The position numbers were made by a program, and so were the translations under genes. From Certhia americana (Eukaryota > Chordata > Aves > Passeriformes > Certhiidae), in contig CM031870.1 of the NCBI GenBank assembly GCA_018697195.1, positions 247,221 to 311,220 of the forward strand: DNA of 64,000 nucleotides, in the 5' to 3' direction. Of this stretch, positions 24,009 through 36,440 are shown in pieces. Positions within the stretch are counted from its first letter, which is position 1, and each line of letters begins with the position of its first letter. The notes beneath the pieces were generated by a model. That model worked only from the letters and a program-made list of their open reading frames with translations. It was not told the origin of the DNA and did not search any database.

Positions 24009-25529
24009 TATCTTTTTGGGTTTTTTGTATCCCTCTGCTCCTGGTGGCACAGGTCCCCTTCGTTCCCAGAGTAACTCCAAGTGGGGATTTCAGGGAGCCC
24101 CAAAAAGCCCATTTTCATTCAGAAACTGGGAAATCCTCAGCTCATCCCCCAAGCCTGCTCAGCCTGGCTTGTTCCTGAGGCAGTGGGAGGCTGAGGAGCT
24201 CTTGGAGGAGGAGGAGGATGGTTGGTGCTGGAGTCGCTGGGCTGTGCCAGAGCTTCCAGAGGGATGGGAGCTTTTCCTTGTGCCTCACTCGTGGCTTTTG
24301 GGCAGATGTGGTGGCTTCTCTGTGTCCCCCCTCAGCCCAGCCCAGCCCTCTCCTGTGTGTTGGTCACTCCCTTGAGCTCATCCTGCTCAGGGCTGGAGCT
24401 TTCCTGGGCGAGGGCTGGGCCACTCCCGGCTCTCCTGGTTCCTCCCCAGCGATGAGAGCAGCTGGCAGGGAGCTGCTCTTCCTCCCACTCAGCCTCCTCC
24501 TCCTCCTCCTCAGTGCTGGTGTTTATCCACATCCCGTTCCACACCCAGATTTCCACCCCGCAGCTGGAGCTCGCCGGGCTCCCCTTCCCAGGGCAGTTTG
24601 GTCACCCCCAGCACCTTCTGCTGGGTGTGGAGGGAGCTCAGGGATGCTCCTCGTGTTGGATGATCCCTGCTGGGAGCTGCAGAGCCCTTCCCACTGCAGT
24701 GATTAGCTCTAACTGGGAAGAAATGAAATCTCGGGATTTCCCGCTGGCTCGGATGCTCCGTGCTCATTCCTCCCTTGTTTCACCATCTCAGCGTGGGGTT
24801 GCTGGGCATGGCTGCTCCCAGGGGATGATTTCAAAGGGGATGATTTATTTGTGCTGCCGGAGGAACCAGGAATGAGAGGAGAGCTCATAAAAAACACCAT
24901 CTCATTTTCCCCGAACCTCTGTGTGTGGCACTATTGAGCTGTAAACATTCCCCAGGTTAGATTGATGGGGATAGAAGGGAGAAACCGATCATTAGGAGGA
25001 TTAATTACAGGTTTTGTGGGTTGTGAAAGTCCAGAAAGTTCAGCCACGCTGCTGAGAGCCGGGAGATCTGTCTTGCACAACCTGGCAGCTCCTTTATTAT
25101 CCGCGGGAGGTGGCAGAGCTGTGGGAGCTGAGCCGGAGGGGCCGGTGCTGCCGGGTGCTGTGCAGGTGTGGAGCTGGCCACGGGCCCAGCCGGGCTGGCC
25201 ACACCTGAGTTTTCCACCTGGGAATTCCAGGGATGCTGCTCCCACACCCAGTGTCCCCGTGGGACAGACACTCACTGCCCCTGCCAGGTGGGACAACACC
25301 TTTCCCTGGAAGGAAAATAGCAATAGCCCACGGATAATGCAGCTCCAGAGGATCCTGAGGAGGCTGGTGCTGCTGATGGTGCCAAGCTGCCATGTCACTG
25401 TTCCTGCCACAGCCAAGGGCATGGATGTCAGAGCAGCACTGGCTCTGGGGCCCTCTGTCCCTGTGAGCACTCAGCAGCATCCATCTCCAGGGGCAACCAG
25501 TCCTGGAAGCAACCATGCCCACCTGTGGG

Positions 25530-25710
25530 GTGGCACAGGTCCCCTCTGCTCCTGGTGACACAGGTCCCTGTATTCCTGGTGACACAGGTCCCTGTATTCC
25601 TGGTGGCACTGGTCCCTCTATTCCTGGTAACACAGGTCCCCTTGCTCTGGTGACACAGGTCCCTGTATTCCTGGTGACACAAGTCCCTCTGCTCCTGGTG
25701 ACACGTGCCC
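25530..25710. repeat. ~24-bp minisatellite
   Basis: About seven units of CTGGTGACACAGGTCCCTGT plus 'attc' occur with variants (gtggcac, cctctgctc). The result is open frames on both strands of no coding significance. Confidence 0.93.
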
Positions 25711-28524
25711 CTGGCAGCTGAGCTGCCCCAAAGCAGAACGGGTTCTCCCCAAACACAGCCCTGTGCACACTCAGCTTGGGGATGGCACCTCCAGGCTGGC
25801 AGGGCCTGGGGACACCTGTGTCAGAGTCTCTAAGCCACGGTCACTTTGTCACTGCTCTGGACACCTTGCAGACAGAGGTCCTGTCACCTCCTGGTCCCTG
25901 CAGCTCCCACCCCTTATCTCCAGTGCCCACCAGTTCTCTGGCTGGTGTCAGTGGGAAGGTATGGACAGGAGGGGATGGGAGGGATGGCATCCCTGGCAGT
26001 GCACCAGGTCCTGCAGCCACAGGGACCATCCAGGACAGCCAGCTTTGTGCAAGGGATTTAGAGATGTGCTCAGGCCTTGCCTGCATCCCTGAGGAGCAGC
26101 TTCTGAGCCGAGCCGACATGGAGGAAATTCCTTGGGGAGTTTTCTTCCTCCTGGTACCCGCAGGGGCCATTGTGTGTGCCTGGGTCAGCCCGGTGTGAGC
26201 TCACAGCAGCTCCCCCGGGCCAGCCGGTTCCTGTCCCGGTCTCTGCCCTTCCCAAAGTCCCCACCGGCTGCTGCTGCTCCCCTGGGAGAGGCCAAGGAGC
26301 CGGGAAGGAAAGGGAGCTGCCCCCGGGTTGGGGTGGGACATCTTCCTGCCTGCCTCGGTGGCTGGGATTCACCCTCCCCTCAGCCTGGAACAAAACGCAT
26401 CCGCTGGCACCTCGGGCTGGGGGGAGCCACGGGCATCGCCAGCCCCTGCTGCAACCAGAGAACTCCAGTACAGCCTCAGGGGATGGAACTGGGCCAGCTC
26501 CAGAGCCTGGGGGTGCTGCATGGGCACCTCGAGCAGCCTTATCCCTGGGCTGCCCAAATCCAATATGGGCAATGGGACAGGAGAGAGTCGGAGTGTTCAT
26601 CCCTTCCTTCCAGGACCTGTGGCCTTGGCGAGGGCAGTTCTCCCACTCTGCCAGGGTGCAGGGATGGGGACAGGGTGGCAGGGCTCATCCTCACCCCCGT
26701 GGTGACCGCTGTGACCACAAGAGGGCACGGGAAAGCCACCGGCTGCCACTGCACCCCTGGCACCCCTGGCACCTCCGGGTAGGAGGGAAAGGATGATTTG
26801 TCCCCCTGGCACCTGGAGGTCTCTGAATCCCCCACCCATCCCAAAGTGCTGCTGGGAATTGACCCTCTCTGTTGCAGTTTTCCCTGCAAAGCTGCTCTGG
26901 AGAATCGGGAAACAGCAGAACCCTGAATGGGGCCAGGACCTGACGTGCTGCTGCTGCAGCTCTGGGCTTGTCCGTGCTCCTCTCTAAAGCTTTTGTCCCC
27001 TCACTTTGCTCCCAGATGCAAATCCCAGATGTTACCATTCCCCCCCCCCGAGCATCCCCCTGTGGCTGAATTTTATTCTGGAGCATTCACAGGGGCCTGG
27101 ACAAGGAGTCCCTGCGGGCCAAGCTGTGGGATCCGGGCACGCAGCCCCTCGGAGTGAGGGGATGTGATGGGGAAAACCAAGGGGAATGTGGGATCTCCCT
27201 CAGGATCAGCCTTTAGAAGGGATCAGATTAACATCCATTAGGGATGGCTGGGTCCTGCCCTGAGGTGGGAGGGTAATTAATTGCCCTTTTTAAGCTTCTT
27301 TCCTTTTTATTGAGCTCATTGACCCCCAGGGAAGGCCCAGATGTCTCCAGAGAAACAGGAGCACAGAGGAAACGATTTTACAGCCCCCAGTGGGGAATCA
27401 GCTCGTGCTTTACAGGAAAAAGGATTTTCCAATGTGAGGAGTGAAGGAGTTTGTGTCTCACTGAATGTCTCACTGAGTTCACTACAGCAACTGGCACGTT
27501 CAGGTGTTTGCTTCCAACAGACGAGGGTCTCTCATCCCATCATCCTTCACCCTCCTCATGCACCCTCCTGTTCAAAGCAGAGCTTTACATGTTCTACCTC
27601 ATTTTCTCCCTTCTTTTCCTGGAGAAATTGGCCTCATGGCCACTCCAGGGGCTGCTGGAATCCAAGGATGGATTCAAGTGCAGCAATTTGTCACATCGGG
27701 CCCATCTGAGCACAGACCCATCGAAGGGCAGGAATTGGGGAATCGTGGGAGGGGGGAAGCAGAGGGGACATGGAGGGGAAACTGGTGGGAGAGAACAATC
27801 CTTCATGGGTTACAATCCCTGAAATCCACCCCGAGAGCCCCTGAGGGGTGACAGCAGCCCCGGGGTGAGGGGAGTGTGTCTCCCCTGACAAACCCCATGA
27901 GGGCTTTTTCCTTCCAGACCCCAACCAAAGGCAGCCCAAACCTTGGCAGGAGCAGGGGGTTCATCTAAAAGGGGTGGAAATGTTTTCTTTTGGTCAAATT
28001 TCCTGCAAAATCCGCTGGCAGGTTAAAGCTTAGCAGTGCCAGACTCAGCCCCCCCAATCATTAGTTTTCTCTAAATCCCAGATCCCACCCACTCCAACGC
28101 CCCTTCCCCACACGCTCCTGCCCAGCCCTGAGGCTTCTCCCTGTTTTAATGGGGATTGACATTTATTTCCATCAGTGGGAATAAATAGAAATTAAACCCT
28201 GAGAAGGCAAAACACATGCAGAGAGCAGCGAGGACTCGCTGAGCTTTTGTACAGCCCTGTTGAGGAAATTTCCCAAAATTTTGTCACCAGGAGTTGGCAC
28301 TTGGCCTGGCAGTGACTCCCAGACAGGCAGTAAAAGAGATTTACCGTAAAACTGCAGAAAAAATTGTGTCAAGGAGTTAAATCATGTCAGAAAAATCTGG
28401 GAGTGACCCAACTGCTGACATTTCTGGCCCGTGCAGAGCCAGACCAGGTTTTGCTCTCAAAAAAACCCCACCAAGACCCTACAACAGCACCAGGAAGCCA
28501 AAGTTTCCTTTGATCACATCTCAT

Positions 28525-28530
28525 TTTAAT
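28525..28530 (-). terminator. Candidate NPW poly(A) signal
   Basis: ATTAAA on the minus strand lies about 350 bases downstream of the candidate NPW stop, in an AT-richer stretch that looks like a 3' UTR. It is a variant signal, and its use is inferred from position only. Confidence 0.3.
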
Positions 28531-28879
28531 GAGGGCAGGTTCCGAGGAAGCAAACAGTACACGTTTCTATCAGATTGCAAACAAGCCAGTACAGAAATGT
28601 AAAAAAAATAAACAAAAATAAATATCTCCCCTATTTCTTTCTCCCCGAGTTCATAGCGCGAGGCTGACCTGGAAACAAGATGGATTTACCGCTGCGGCTG
28701 GGCAGCGGCCGTGAGAAATCAGATTTTTTTTTTTGGGATGCCGTTGTCTGTGTGGTTTCAGAGAGGTCAGAGTACCCAGAGATCTGCCGAGGAGACCCTT
28801 CCCTGCCCAGCCAGGTGAGCAGATCCCACCTGGGGCAGCCAGTGCTCCTCTGGCACAGGCAGCACCTCCACCACGTCTG

Positions 28880-28915
28880 TCAGCGGGTCAGAGCCAGGTC
28901 TTCAAGCGGGAGGAG
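28880..28915 (-). CDS. NPW: NPW candidate terminal exon 2
   Basis: On the minus strand a pyrimidine-rich acceptor (CCCTCTTCTCCTTCCAG) is followed in phase 0 by 11 codons reading LLPLEDLALTR and a TGA. Exon 1 ends in phase 0, so joining gives a precursor of 145 residues (human NPW has 165). A minus-strand ATTAAA at about 28525-28530 could end the transcript. Another acceptor near 28834 would give a different short tail, so the choice is uncertain. Confidence 0.35.
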   Translation of the reverse strand, partial: LLPLEDLALTR

Positions 28916-29082
28916 CTGGAAGGAGAAGAGGGAATGGATTATTTTGGGGTATCCAGCTCCAGCATCACCTCCCTCTCCACGTGGGACCCCGTTGCCCTTC
29001 AGTGCAGTGTTTAAACCATTCACAATTTTCATTAAATCTCCTCCACCTGACCTGCAGATTGTCCTTCTGTCACTGTGCATGC

Positions 29083-29128
29083 AGATAAACCCCACACAGA
29101 TAAACCCCACACAGATAATCCCCACACA
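29083..29128. repeat. 15-bp repeat x3
   Basis: Three copies of AGATAAACCCCACAC (the last with AATCC) lie within the presumed NPW intron. Confidence 0.85.
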
Positions 29129-29616
29129 GACCCAAATTCCAGGCTGCCCACAGGGCTCCCAGTGGGAATTCAGCTGGAAAATCAGAGGGATGCATGAGTG
29201 TACCCAGGTTAGAGCCTTCAGGACAGCACAGATGTGTCCAGGGCTGGGCTGACCTGTCTGAGCTTTCCCAACATGATTCTAATCCCAGATTTCCTCCCCC
29301 CAAAAAAATGAAGTGGGGGAGGAACACAGCTACATGTTTCTGGGGTTGATCCAACAGCGAAAAGCCTCGGTGGATTTCAGCTGGATGTTGGCTCCAGCTT
29401 TACATAAGAGGAAAGAAATGCAAAGCCTGGAGCCAGCCCCGAGGCAGTCCCACGCAGCCTGGCTGAGCCCCGAGGGGCAGCAGAGGGGTGCTGAGGGTGG
29501 GAGGGCCGTGCTGGGAGCATCACCAGGCTTCCAACCCCATGGATACCCCATGGATACCCCTCTTTCCCACAGAGTGTGGATTTGTGATGCTCCAAACGCG
29601 GGGCACGGAAATCCTG

Positions 29617-29752
29617 CAGTCCTGGAACGGTTTGGGTTGGAAGGGACCTTAAAGATCCTCCAGTGCCACCCCTGCCATGGGCTGGGGCAAATTCCACTGT
29701 CCCAGGCTGCTCCAAGCCCCGTCCAACATGGCCTTGGACACTTCACCCAAAT
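29617..29752 (-). mobile_element. CR1 LINE 3' fragment, reverse
   Basis: The order GGAACGGTTTGGGTTGGAAG, 'ggaccttaaagatcctccag', 'attccactgtcccaggctgc' and 'ccttggacacttc' is the reverse complement of a CR1 3' end. It lies in the presumed NPW intron. Confidence 0.88.
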
Positions 29753-29933
29753 CTTTTTCTGCCCGAAGTGCAAAGTGCAGCCCCTACAAACTCGCACTTA
29801 CCTGGTGACGCCCCCTCTAACCCCCAATTTCCTGATGAAACCCCTCCACACTCCCTGGTGACCCCCCCAGCACCCCGGGTGCCGCAGAGTGACCGCAGGA
29901 CTCCACATCCCGTGCACTGATTGCATCCCTCGA

Positions 29934-30100
29934 GCATCCCGGAGCATCCCGGAGCATCCCGGAGCATCCCGGATCCCCCTGCATCCCGGAGCATCCCGGA
30001 ACATCCCGGATCCCCCTGCATCCCGGAGCATCCCGGAGCATCCCGGAGCATCCAGGAGCATCCCGGAGCATCCCGGATCCCCCTGCATCCCCCCTGCATC
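29934..30100. repeat. 10-bp minisatellite in NPW intron
   Basis: About 15 copies of GGAGCATCCC occur, some as GGATCCCCCTGCATCCC, immediately downstream of the NPW exon 1 donor. The NPW frame continues through it ([10 protein letters not shown] repeats), which is an artefact of reading past the splice site. Confidence 0.95.
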
Positions 30101-30107
30101 CTGTTAC

Positions 30108-30509
30108 CTGAGGCTGGCGGGGGCCCGGCGGGGGTCGGGCGGGGGCCGGGCGGGGGCCACCCCAGCTCCAGCCCCTCCGGAGCAGACGCTGCAAGAGGCG
30201 GCCGGGGCCGGGCTGCGGCGGCGGGGCTGGAGCAGCTCCCGGGGGGTTCTCCCCGGCGGGGCGACCCGGGGGCGGGGGGCTATCCCCGGCAGGGTTCCCG
30301 GGGTGCCGGGGGGGCTCGGCCGGCAGCTCTCGCCGCCAGAGATAGGGAGAGCGGCGGACCCCCATCAGCAGCCCCGAGGCGCGCCCCACCGTGTGGTACC
30401 GGGGGCTGGCGACGTGCTTGTACCAGGCGCCCGCCGGGGCGGCCGGCAGCATCAGCCCCAGCAGCACCAGAGCCCCCCAGGTACCCCCCGACAGCTGTCC
30501 CCTGGCCAT
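30108..30509 (-). CDS. NPW: NPW, neuropeptide W precursor, exon 1
   Basis: The ATG at 30509-30507 opens 134 codons ending at CAG, with donor GTAACA at 30107, phase 0. Residues 1-28 form a signal peptide with an LVLLGLML core, cleaved after APAGA. Residue 29 starts [20 protein letters not shown], the N-terminus of mature neuropeptide W. NPW-23 would be residues 29-51, followed by Arg52-Arg53, and NPW-30 would end at Trp58, followed by Arg59-Arg60. Both dibasic sites are intact. The human peptide differs in the mature part at only two positions that I can see (A/S and L/V). The rest is a Pro/Gly/Arg-rich spacer. NPW is the secreted ligand of the receptors NPBWR1/2, acting on feeding, stress and pituitary hormone release. 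The start is fixed by the signal peptide and a TATA box about 80 bases upstream. Longer upstream frames are rejected. Confidence 0.95.
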
Positions 30510-30590
30510 GGTGCAGGACAGGGTGCGGGCAGGGTTGTGCCCGGCCCCGGGCACCCCAGCCACGGCTGCCCCGCTCCCGCACCCCGCCGG

Positions 30591-30596
30591 TTTATA
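30591..30596 (-). promoter_or_regulatory. TATA box of NPW
   Basis: The minus strand reads TATAAA about 82 bases upstream of the NPW ATG, in GC-rich flanks. Transcription would start near 30560-30566, giving a 5' UTR of about 50 bases. This is typical of a tightly regulated peptide gene. Confidence 0.75.
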
Positions 30597-31196
30597 ACGC
30601 CGTCGGGAGGGGCCCCGCGGCTCCGCCCCGGTAGCCCCCACCCCACCCCCGGGATGCCGGTACCCTCCCCATGGCCCCCAGCATCCTCCCTGCAACCCGC
30701 AGCATCCCGGGAGCGTCGCCCTTGTTGCCTTTGGCATCCCCCCCGTGGCCCCCCAGCATCCTCTGAGCACCCCCCTGAAACCCAGAGCGACCCCAGCGTC
30801 CCTGAGCATCTTCCCTGTCACCTTCAGCATCGTCCCCAAGGCCTCGAGTGTCCTCTGGGCATTCCCCCCTCAGCCTGGAGCAGCCCAAGCAGCTGTCAGC
30901 ATCCTGCGGTGAAGTGCTCAGGGTCATTGGCAGTGGGTTTGTCAGGCTGCTTGCCCTCCTCTCTGACACTCAGTTTTTCTTAAATATGATATCACCATCA
31001 ATTCTGCCTTTCCAGTCAGCTGATTTCACCTCCTCCCAGGTTCCTTAATGAAACCAAGCAGGTCAAGTTTGTTGCTCTCATCAGAGAGCAATTCCAGTTC
31101 CTCCTGTTTATTAGGAAGTTCTTGGCTTTATATGCTGAACTAGGACTAAATAATTTTTCAGGTCACACAGTAAATTGATTAATTTTAATCTCAGCA

Positions 31197-31370
31197 TTTT
31201 AGGACTATGGAATGGTTTGGTTTGGAAGGGACCTTAAAGCCTATCCCATTCCACCCTCTGCCATGGCAGGGACACCTTCCACTGTCCCAGGTTGCTCCAA
31301 GTCCTGTCCAACCTGGCCTTGGGCACTTCCAGGGATCCAGGGGTAGCCACAGCTTCTTTGAGCAGAGGTT
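31197..31370 (-). mobile_element. CR1 LINE 3' fragment, reverse
   Basis: The order TATGGAATGGTTTGGTTTGG, 'gacaccttccactgtcccag', 'ggccttgggcacttccaggg' and 'ggtagccacagcttct' matches a reverse CR1 3' end. Confidence 0.9.
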
Positions 31371-33028
31371 GGAATTTCTCCTTGTGGATTTTATTTTACT
31401 GTGGTCCAAGGAAATCCCATCCAGGCTGCTTCCCATCATCAGGATCCCCCAATCCCAAATTCACCATCCAGCCCCATCTTCTCCCACCCAACAAGCACAA
31501 GCTCCCAGTGGAAACTTTATCAGCCCAGCCTGCAGTTGTTGGTGTTTTATGCCCCTCCACTCTGGGGGATGCTGTTCCAGACTCACAGTGGGGACAGAGC
31601 CACGCTGGGAACCCCTCGGAGTGTGGGATCTCAGCCAAGCAACCTCCTCCTCCTGCAGGAACCAACCTGGGGCTGGCAGGGATCAGAGCATGCGAGGATG
31701 GGCAGCATCAGTGTGGAGCCTCACGGTTTCCCCTTTTGAGAAGGCTGAAAGTGAAGGTAAATCCCAGTCAGCAAGAGGGGGAATCCAACCCTTCGTGAGA
31801 GGATGCTGGAAGTTACATCTGTGCAGAGCACAACTGGTTCCTGTAATGAACCAGAGCAGAGTGCAGCTCATCCACGGCTCGAGTTCTTGGAAACGCTCAG
31901 GTTTACAGTAAGGATGAAGCTGGCTCCTGGCTCCCTCTGAGCCAATCCCTGCTGGATGGGTTATTTTGGTCACTCCTTGAGTGCTCTGGACATTAGAATG
32001 GCCTCAGCAATTTCCTGTTTAATAGAGCCATTAATGAATGGCAGTGGTACAGCCCAGCACATCCCCCGGGTCACCCGGCACGGGACATGCGCTGCCAGCT
32101 CCACTCCAGCAAAAGCCATTACACTCCCTCCTTCCCAACGAGGGAAGGATCGATTTGGGAGCACCTGATGCTCCTCTTGGCTCGTTCTGCTCCTGCCCTG
32201 TGCCCAAACAAAGGCAGGTTTAGCAGCTCTTGTTTCACTGCAGCCACACTCCAAGGCAGGCTCGACCTTCCCAGCCAGGAACGGGATATTTCCTCATTGC
32301 CAGGGATCAGCCTGAAGCGTTTTTTCTGTGTGTTTTTGGTGTGACTTGGATAACTCGTCACCCTGATAAACTCTCCATGAACTGAACTCTTTCCTCCCAG
32401 GAATGATCCCTGCTGACAGCCAGCAGCTCTGTCCACAAGGCGCCGGGACCCTCGGGACACGGCGCGGCTCCGGATCTCCAGCAGAGCGCACGTTTCCTCT
32501 CCCAAGGATTTTTAAATATCTTTCCAACGAAACAGCTGATAAGCAATTTGTCTTCTATTTATATTCTAAGCAAGTAAAGATAATTTTAGGATTCTTCTTC
32601 CCCTCGCAGAAGTCGATGCTCTGCAAATACCGTAGCACGTCAGCGGGCACATGGCACCGTGCTGCTCCGGGGTGGGCTTGTGCCAGGAACTCCCCCAGAG
32701 GAGCAAAATCCTGTTTATTTTTGGGAGATAAAAAAAACTTTTGAACGAGTCCTGATTCCTATGGAAGTCTTGTACGGACTCACAGGAATTTGAGATCTCA
32801 GCCTCTTGGATCATTTCTATAAGCTGCAGGTGTTTATTGACCTCGGGCAGGGTCCAGCTGACCCCAAGCCCTTCTGGAAACTCCATTTTTATTTAAACCC
32901 TCATATTTGGGCTCCAGCATCTCATTTCCCAACCACACAGACACAGCTCAGCCATCCCAGTGCTCGGATGAATCCTTAATGATGTCATTCCACATTTGCT
33001 ATGGGGAAGGGGAATGGGATCATCATTG

Positions 33029-33200
33029 AATCGCAGAGTCCTGGAATGGTTTGAGTTGGAAGTGACCTTAAAGCCCATCCAGTCCCACCCCCTGTGTGGG
33101 CAGGGACACCTCCCACCATCCTGGGTTGCTCCAAGCCCTGTCCAACCTGACCTTGAACACTCCCAGGAATGGGGCAGCCACAGCTTCTGTGAGGAACCCA
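33029..33200 (-). mobile_element. CR1 LINE 3' fragment, reverse
   Basis: It starts TCGCAGAGTCCTGGAATGGT and continues through 'gacctccaccatcctgggtt'-like and 'ggggcagccacagcttctgt' segments, matching a CR1 3' end in reverse. Confidence 0.9.
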
Positions 33201-36200
33201 ACCATAGGGATTTATCACATGGCTCTGCTGCTGGGAGGATTTAAGGTTTTCTTCTTTTATTTTGGAACAAAATCACTCTTTTTGTAAGAGGAAGTCTCTG
33301 CTGCAACTCCCATCCTGCTGGATGCCCCGGAGGGCACCTCCAATTTCTTCACTGCACCCACCATCCTCAGCAGAGCTCCAGAGCATGAACTGGGATTTCT
33401 GGAAAACATCCCGAGGGACCCCACAGCTGAGGGGAGAGAGAGGTGAGCAACTGGAGGCATCACATCTTCACCCCTGCAATAAACCCAGCCGAGCTCTCCA
33501 AAGAGCCTCTCCACCTGATTTAATTCCTGCTGTGCTCTCACCTCCCACCACACACATTACTGCAGCCACTCAGGATTTGTGGCTTTGGAGAATGAGCTAA
33601 ATGAATTTGATGTCCCAGAAAGAGGCACTTGAAAGCAAAACCGGTGGGGTTTAATGACAGCATTTTCCACATTTTTATGATAATGACTCTGGTGTTTATT
33701 GGAAGGTTAGCGACTCAGCCGAGCAGGAAAACAAAGCAATCGGAGAGGCCAGCACTGCCATGGGGCCTCTGCACTCCTGGGCATTAATGTCTGTTCTATA
33801 CATGACATTTTTTGGCCATTTGGGCTCTCCAGCATGTCCCTGTGGGAGTATGAGAGGATGGAGGTGACATCACTTGGGATGAAGAGGAACAGAGCCTGCC
33901 CTCCTGCACTCTGCAGACTCATCCAGCTCTGCTAATTGTGATAATCCTGTTCTTCAGGCTGGGAAACTGAGGCACAGAGAGTTCAGCACATTGTCAAAAC
34001 TCACACAGGGGGATGGAAGTTTGGCCCAAGTGAGTTGGAGCCTCCTGCCTTCACCTGGACACTGCCCAGCTCTGCCTTTCTGTGCGGGTTGGCCTCAGAG
34101 AGACGGACACAAATCAGCCAAAAGCAGCTTCACTGCTGTGAAATCCGCACAAAACTGGAATTGGAGGTTGGAGAAGGGATGAGCTTTGCTGCCCATCCCC
34201 TGCCAGGCTCTTCCCAAGTCGGAGCAGAGCCGGTGCTGCTGTCAGGAGGTGACTTCCAGACAAGGCTGGAAGCTCAGCAGCTGAATGAGCTGGGACTGCA
34301 GATCCCACTGAAGGATGTGACATGAGGAACACCCTGCCTGGCTGCTCTGATTCCCCACTGCTCCATCTCTGCCCAGACACCAAATTCCTGCACTTCACCT
34401 CCTTTCCCAGATTTGCATCCCTGCTGCCTCCTGCATTACTCCAACCTGGCAGTGAGCGAAGCCTTGATGGCAAGAGCAAAGACGTTCCCACACATCTGGC
34501 TCAGTAAATCCTGATGTTTTCCAACACCCATCCCACTGCTGAGCTCCTGGGGAATCAGAACAGTGTTTGTGTGGGGCTGGGATGAAGCACTCAGCCAGGA
34601 GGACCCAAACAGCCCGGGTCCCTCAGGGGTTGTGGTGGCAGCACGCCAGAAAGCCCCAACAATAACAACCTCTGCCATTTCCTTGCATCTCCTGTGTGTC
34701 CTTGTGTAACAAACTCGGATCACGGAGCAATTCCTGCCCCCGGTGATTCAGAACGTGATTAAATGCTATTTGTCTGTTCCTCTGAAATAAAGGAGCTGTA
34801 GCTGCTACAAACAAATTATGGTTTCAAGCTGTGAGGTAAAACACACCTTGACTCCCTGAGAAAGCTGCTGCAGGCTTTGGTGGCTCTGAAGAGAAAAAGG
34901 AAACAACAAGGGGTGTTCCCTAATGTTGCAGATCTTGCTAAAGTGCACTAAATTAATTATTTGACTCCTAAGAAATAACTCATCCCTCACTATTTTTAGC
35001 CTCACACACTATTTTAAGAGGTTTTGTCTTCAGGTCCAGTCACGTGGAAGTTAAACAGAAGGCAGTGAAGTCTCCAAAGGATATTAAACTATCTCAAATT
35101 ACTTTGCTAATGGAACAAAGAGTACTGTAAATGTCACACAGGATAGAACAAGAGCACGAGAAACCTTTACATGAAACAATGGGTCCATTAGCACAAAGGA
35201 AAGGAAAAAAATCCCAGACTTGTGATACTTGTGCAGAGCTTCACGGAGTTGCTGCTCCAAGCCAAGGGAATTTGTTTCCTCACTTGGATTCTGGGCTGAG
35301 CTCACACCACAATCATCCCCCACCCTCAAGGCATTGATCCTTTAGGATTTCAAAGCCCTTTACAGACAATAATTAAGCCCCAGGTGAGTCAGTGGAATTA
35401 TTTCTGCTTCAAACCGAGGTACAGAGAGGGAATCACTGAATCACTGATGGGAGACCAAAACCAAACAGAGGCCCAGCCTCACCAAACCCACCGAGGGGTC
35501 CTCACCTCCAGCTTAATGAAGTTTTCCATCATCCTACAAGCTGCAGGAGTGACCCCTCACTCCTGGGGTGACTCACCAGCTCTGGGGGAGCCTCTTGGGT
35601 GAGAGGATGGACTGTGAGACACCGTCACCCACTCCCACCCTGTGTTTTGCCTCTCCTGTGCTTGGCAGAAGATTAAAAGTCTCCAAACACATCAAGGGCT
35701 GCAGCAGCAGCATCACAGAGAGAGGTTTGTGTGTGACACAACACCACCGAGGAGCCATGATGAGAAATTCCCCACCATGTGGGATACCAGTGCTGCCTGA
35801 GGAAAGCAGCAAAGACAAAAACTCTGAGCAGCAGGGAAAAGAGCAGGGAGAAACGATGCCATGGGCTGGTATCTGAAATGGGAGCAGATCCTCAGCCCCC
35901 TCTAGTCCGTGAGTCAGTCTTTCTCCTGGAAGTAATTCCCAACCCCACCAGCGAGTTAATACCCAGATGTGTGAAGTGCAGAGTAAATCTGGCTCTGCTC
36001 AGCAGCGTTTGCTGCGAGGAGAAAGAGTTGGGAGATGAATCTTTCATTTGACAGTCCTGAGATCTCCGAGCCAAAGCCCACACAACTCCCAAGAGTTCCC
36101 CTGTTTTCCTGCAATTTAATTAGGTGAGGCTCTCCAGCTCACATGGATGAGATGGTTGGAGGGCTCGAAGGGGTGTAGATGAGAATAAGTCTGCTTTCAA

Positions 36201-36213
36201 ACAAATCTGCACT

Positions 36214-36440
36214 GGTTAAGGTTGGAAAAGTCCCCTAAAATGTGTCCAACCATCAACCCACCCCCACCTCGTCCACCACTGTGTCCCCAAGTGCCACATC
36301 CACACATTTTCTGAGCACTTCCCAGGATGTTGACTCCACTCCTGCCCTGGACAGCTTGTGCCAAGGCTTGACAATCTTTTCCATTAAGAAATTTTCCCTA
36401 ATATCCAACCTGAGCCTCCCCTGGTGCAACTTTGGACAAG
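36214..36440 (-). mobile_element. CR1 LINE 3' fragment, reverse
   Basis: GGTTAAGGTTGGAAAAGTCC and 'tttccctaatatccaacctg' are typical reverse-complement CR1 segments of an older subfamily than the copy next to it. Confidence 0.8.

Larger units (their letters stand above)
21767..28500. other. NHERF2-NPW intergenic; no assured gene
   Basis: Apart from the repeats listed separately, there is an AT-rich block at about 22620-23050 with poly-T and poly-A runs, and otherwise unremarkable sequence. Open frames are short, overlap on both strands and match nothing I know. Confidence 0.6.

Noticed and set aside
29817..30839. 340-codon frame containing NPW
   Set aside because: It starts upstream of the TATA box and runs past the exon 1 donor into the 10-bp minisatellite. 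The real start and splice site are inside it.
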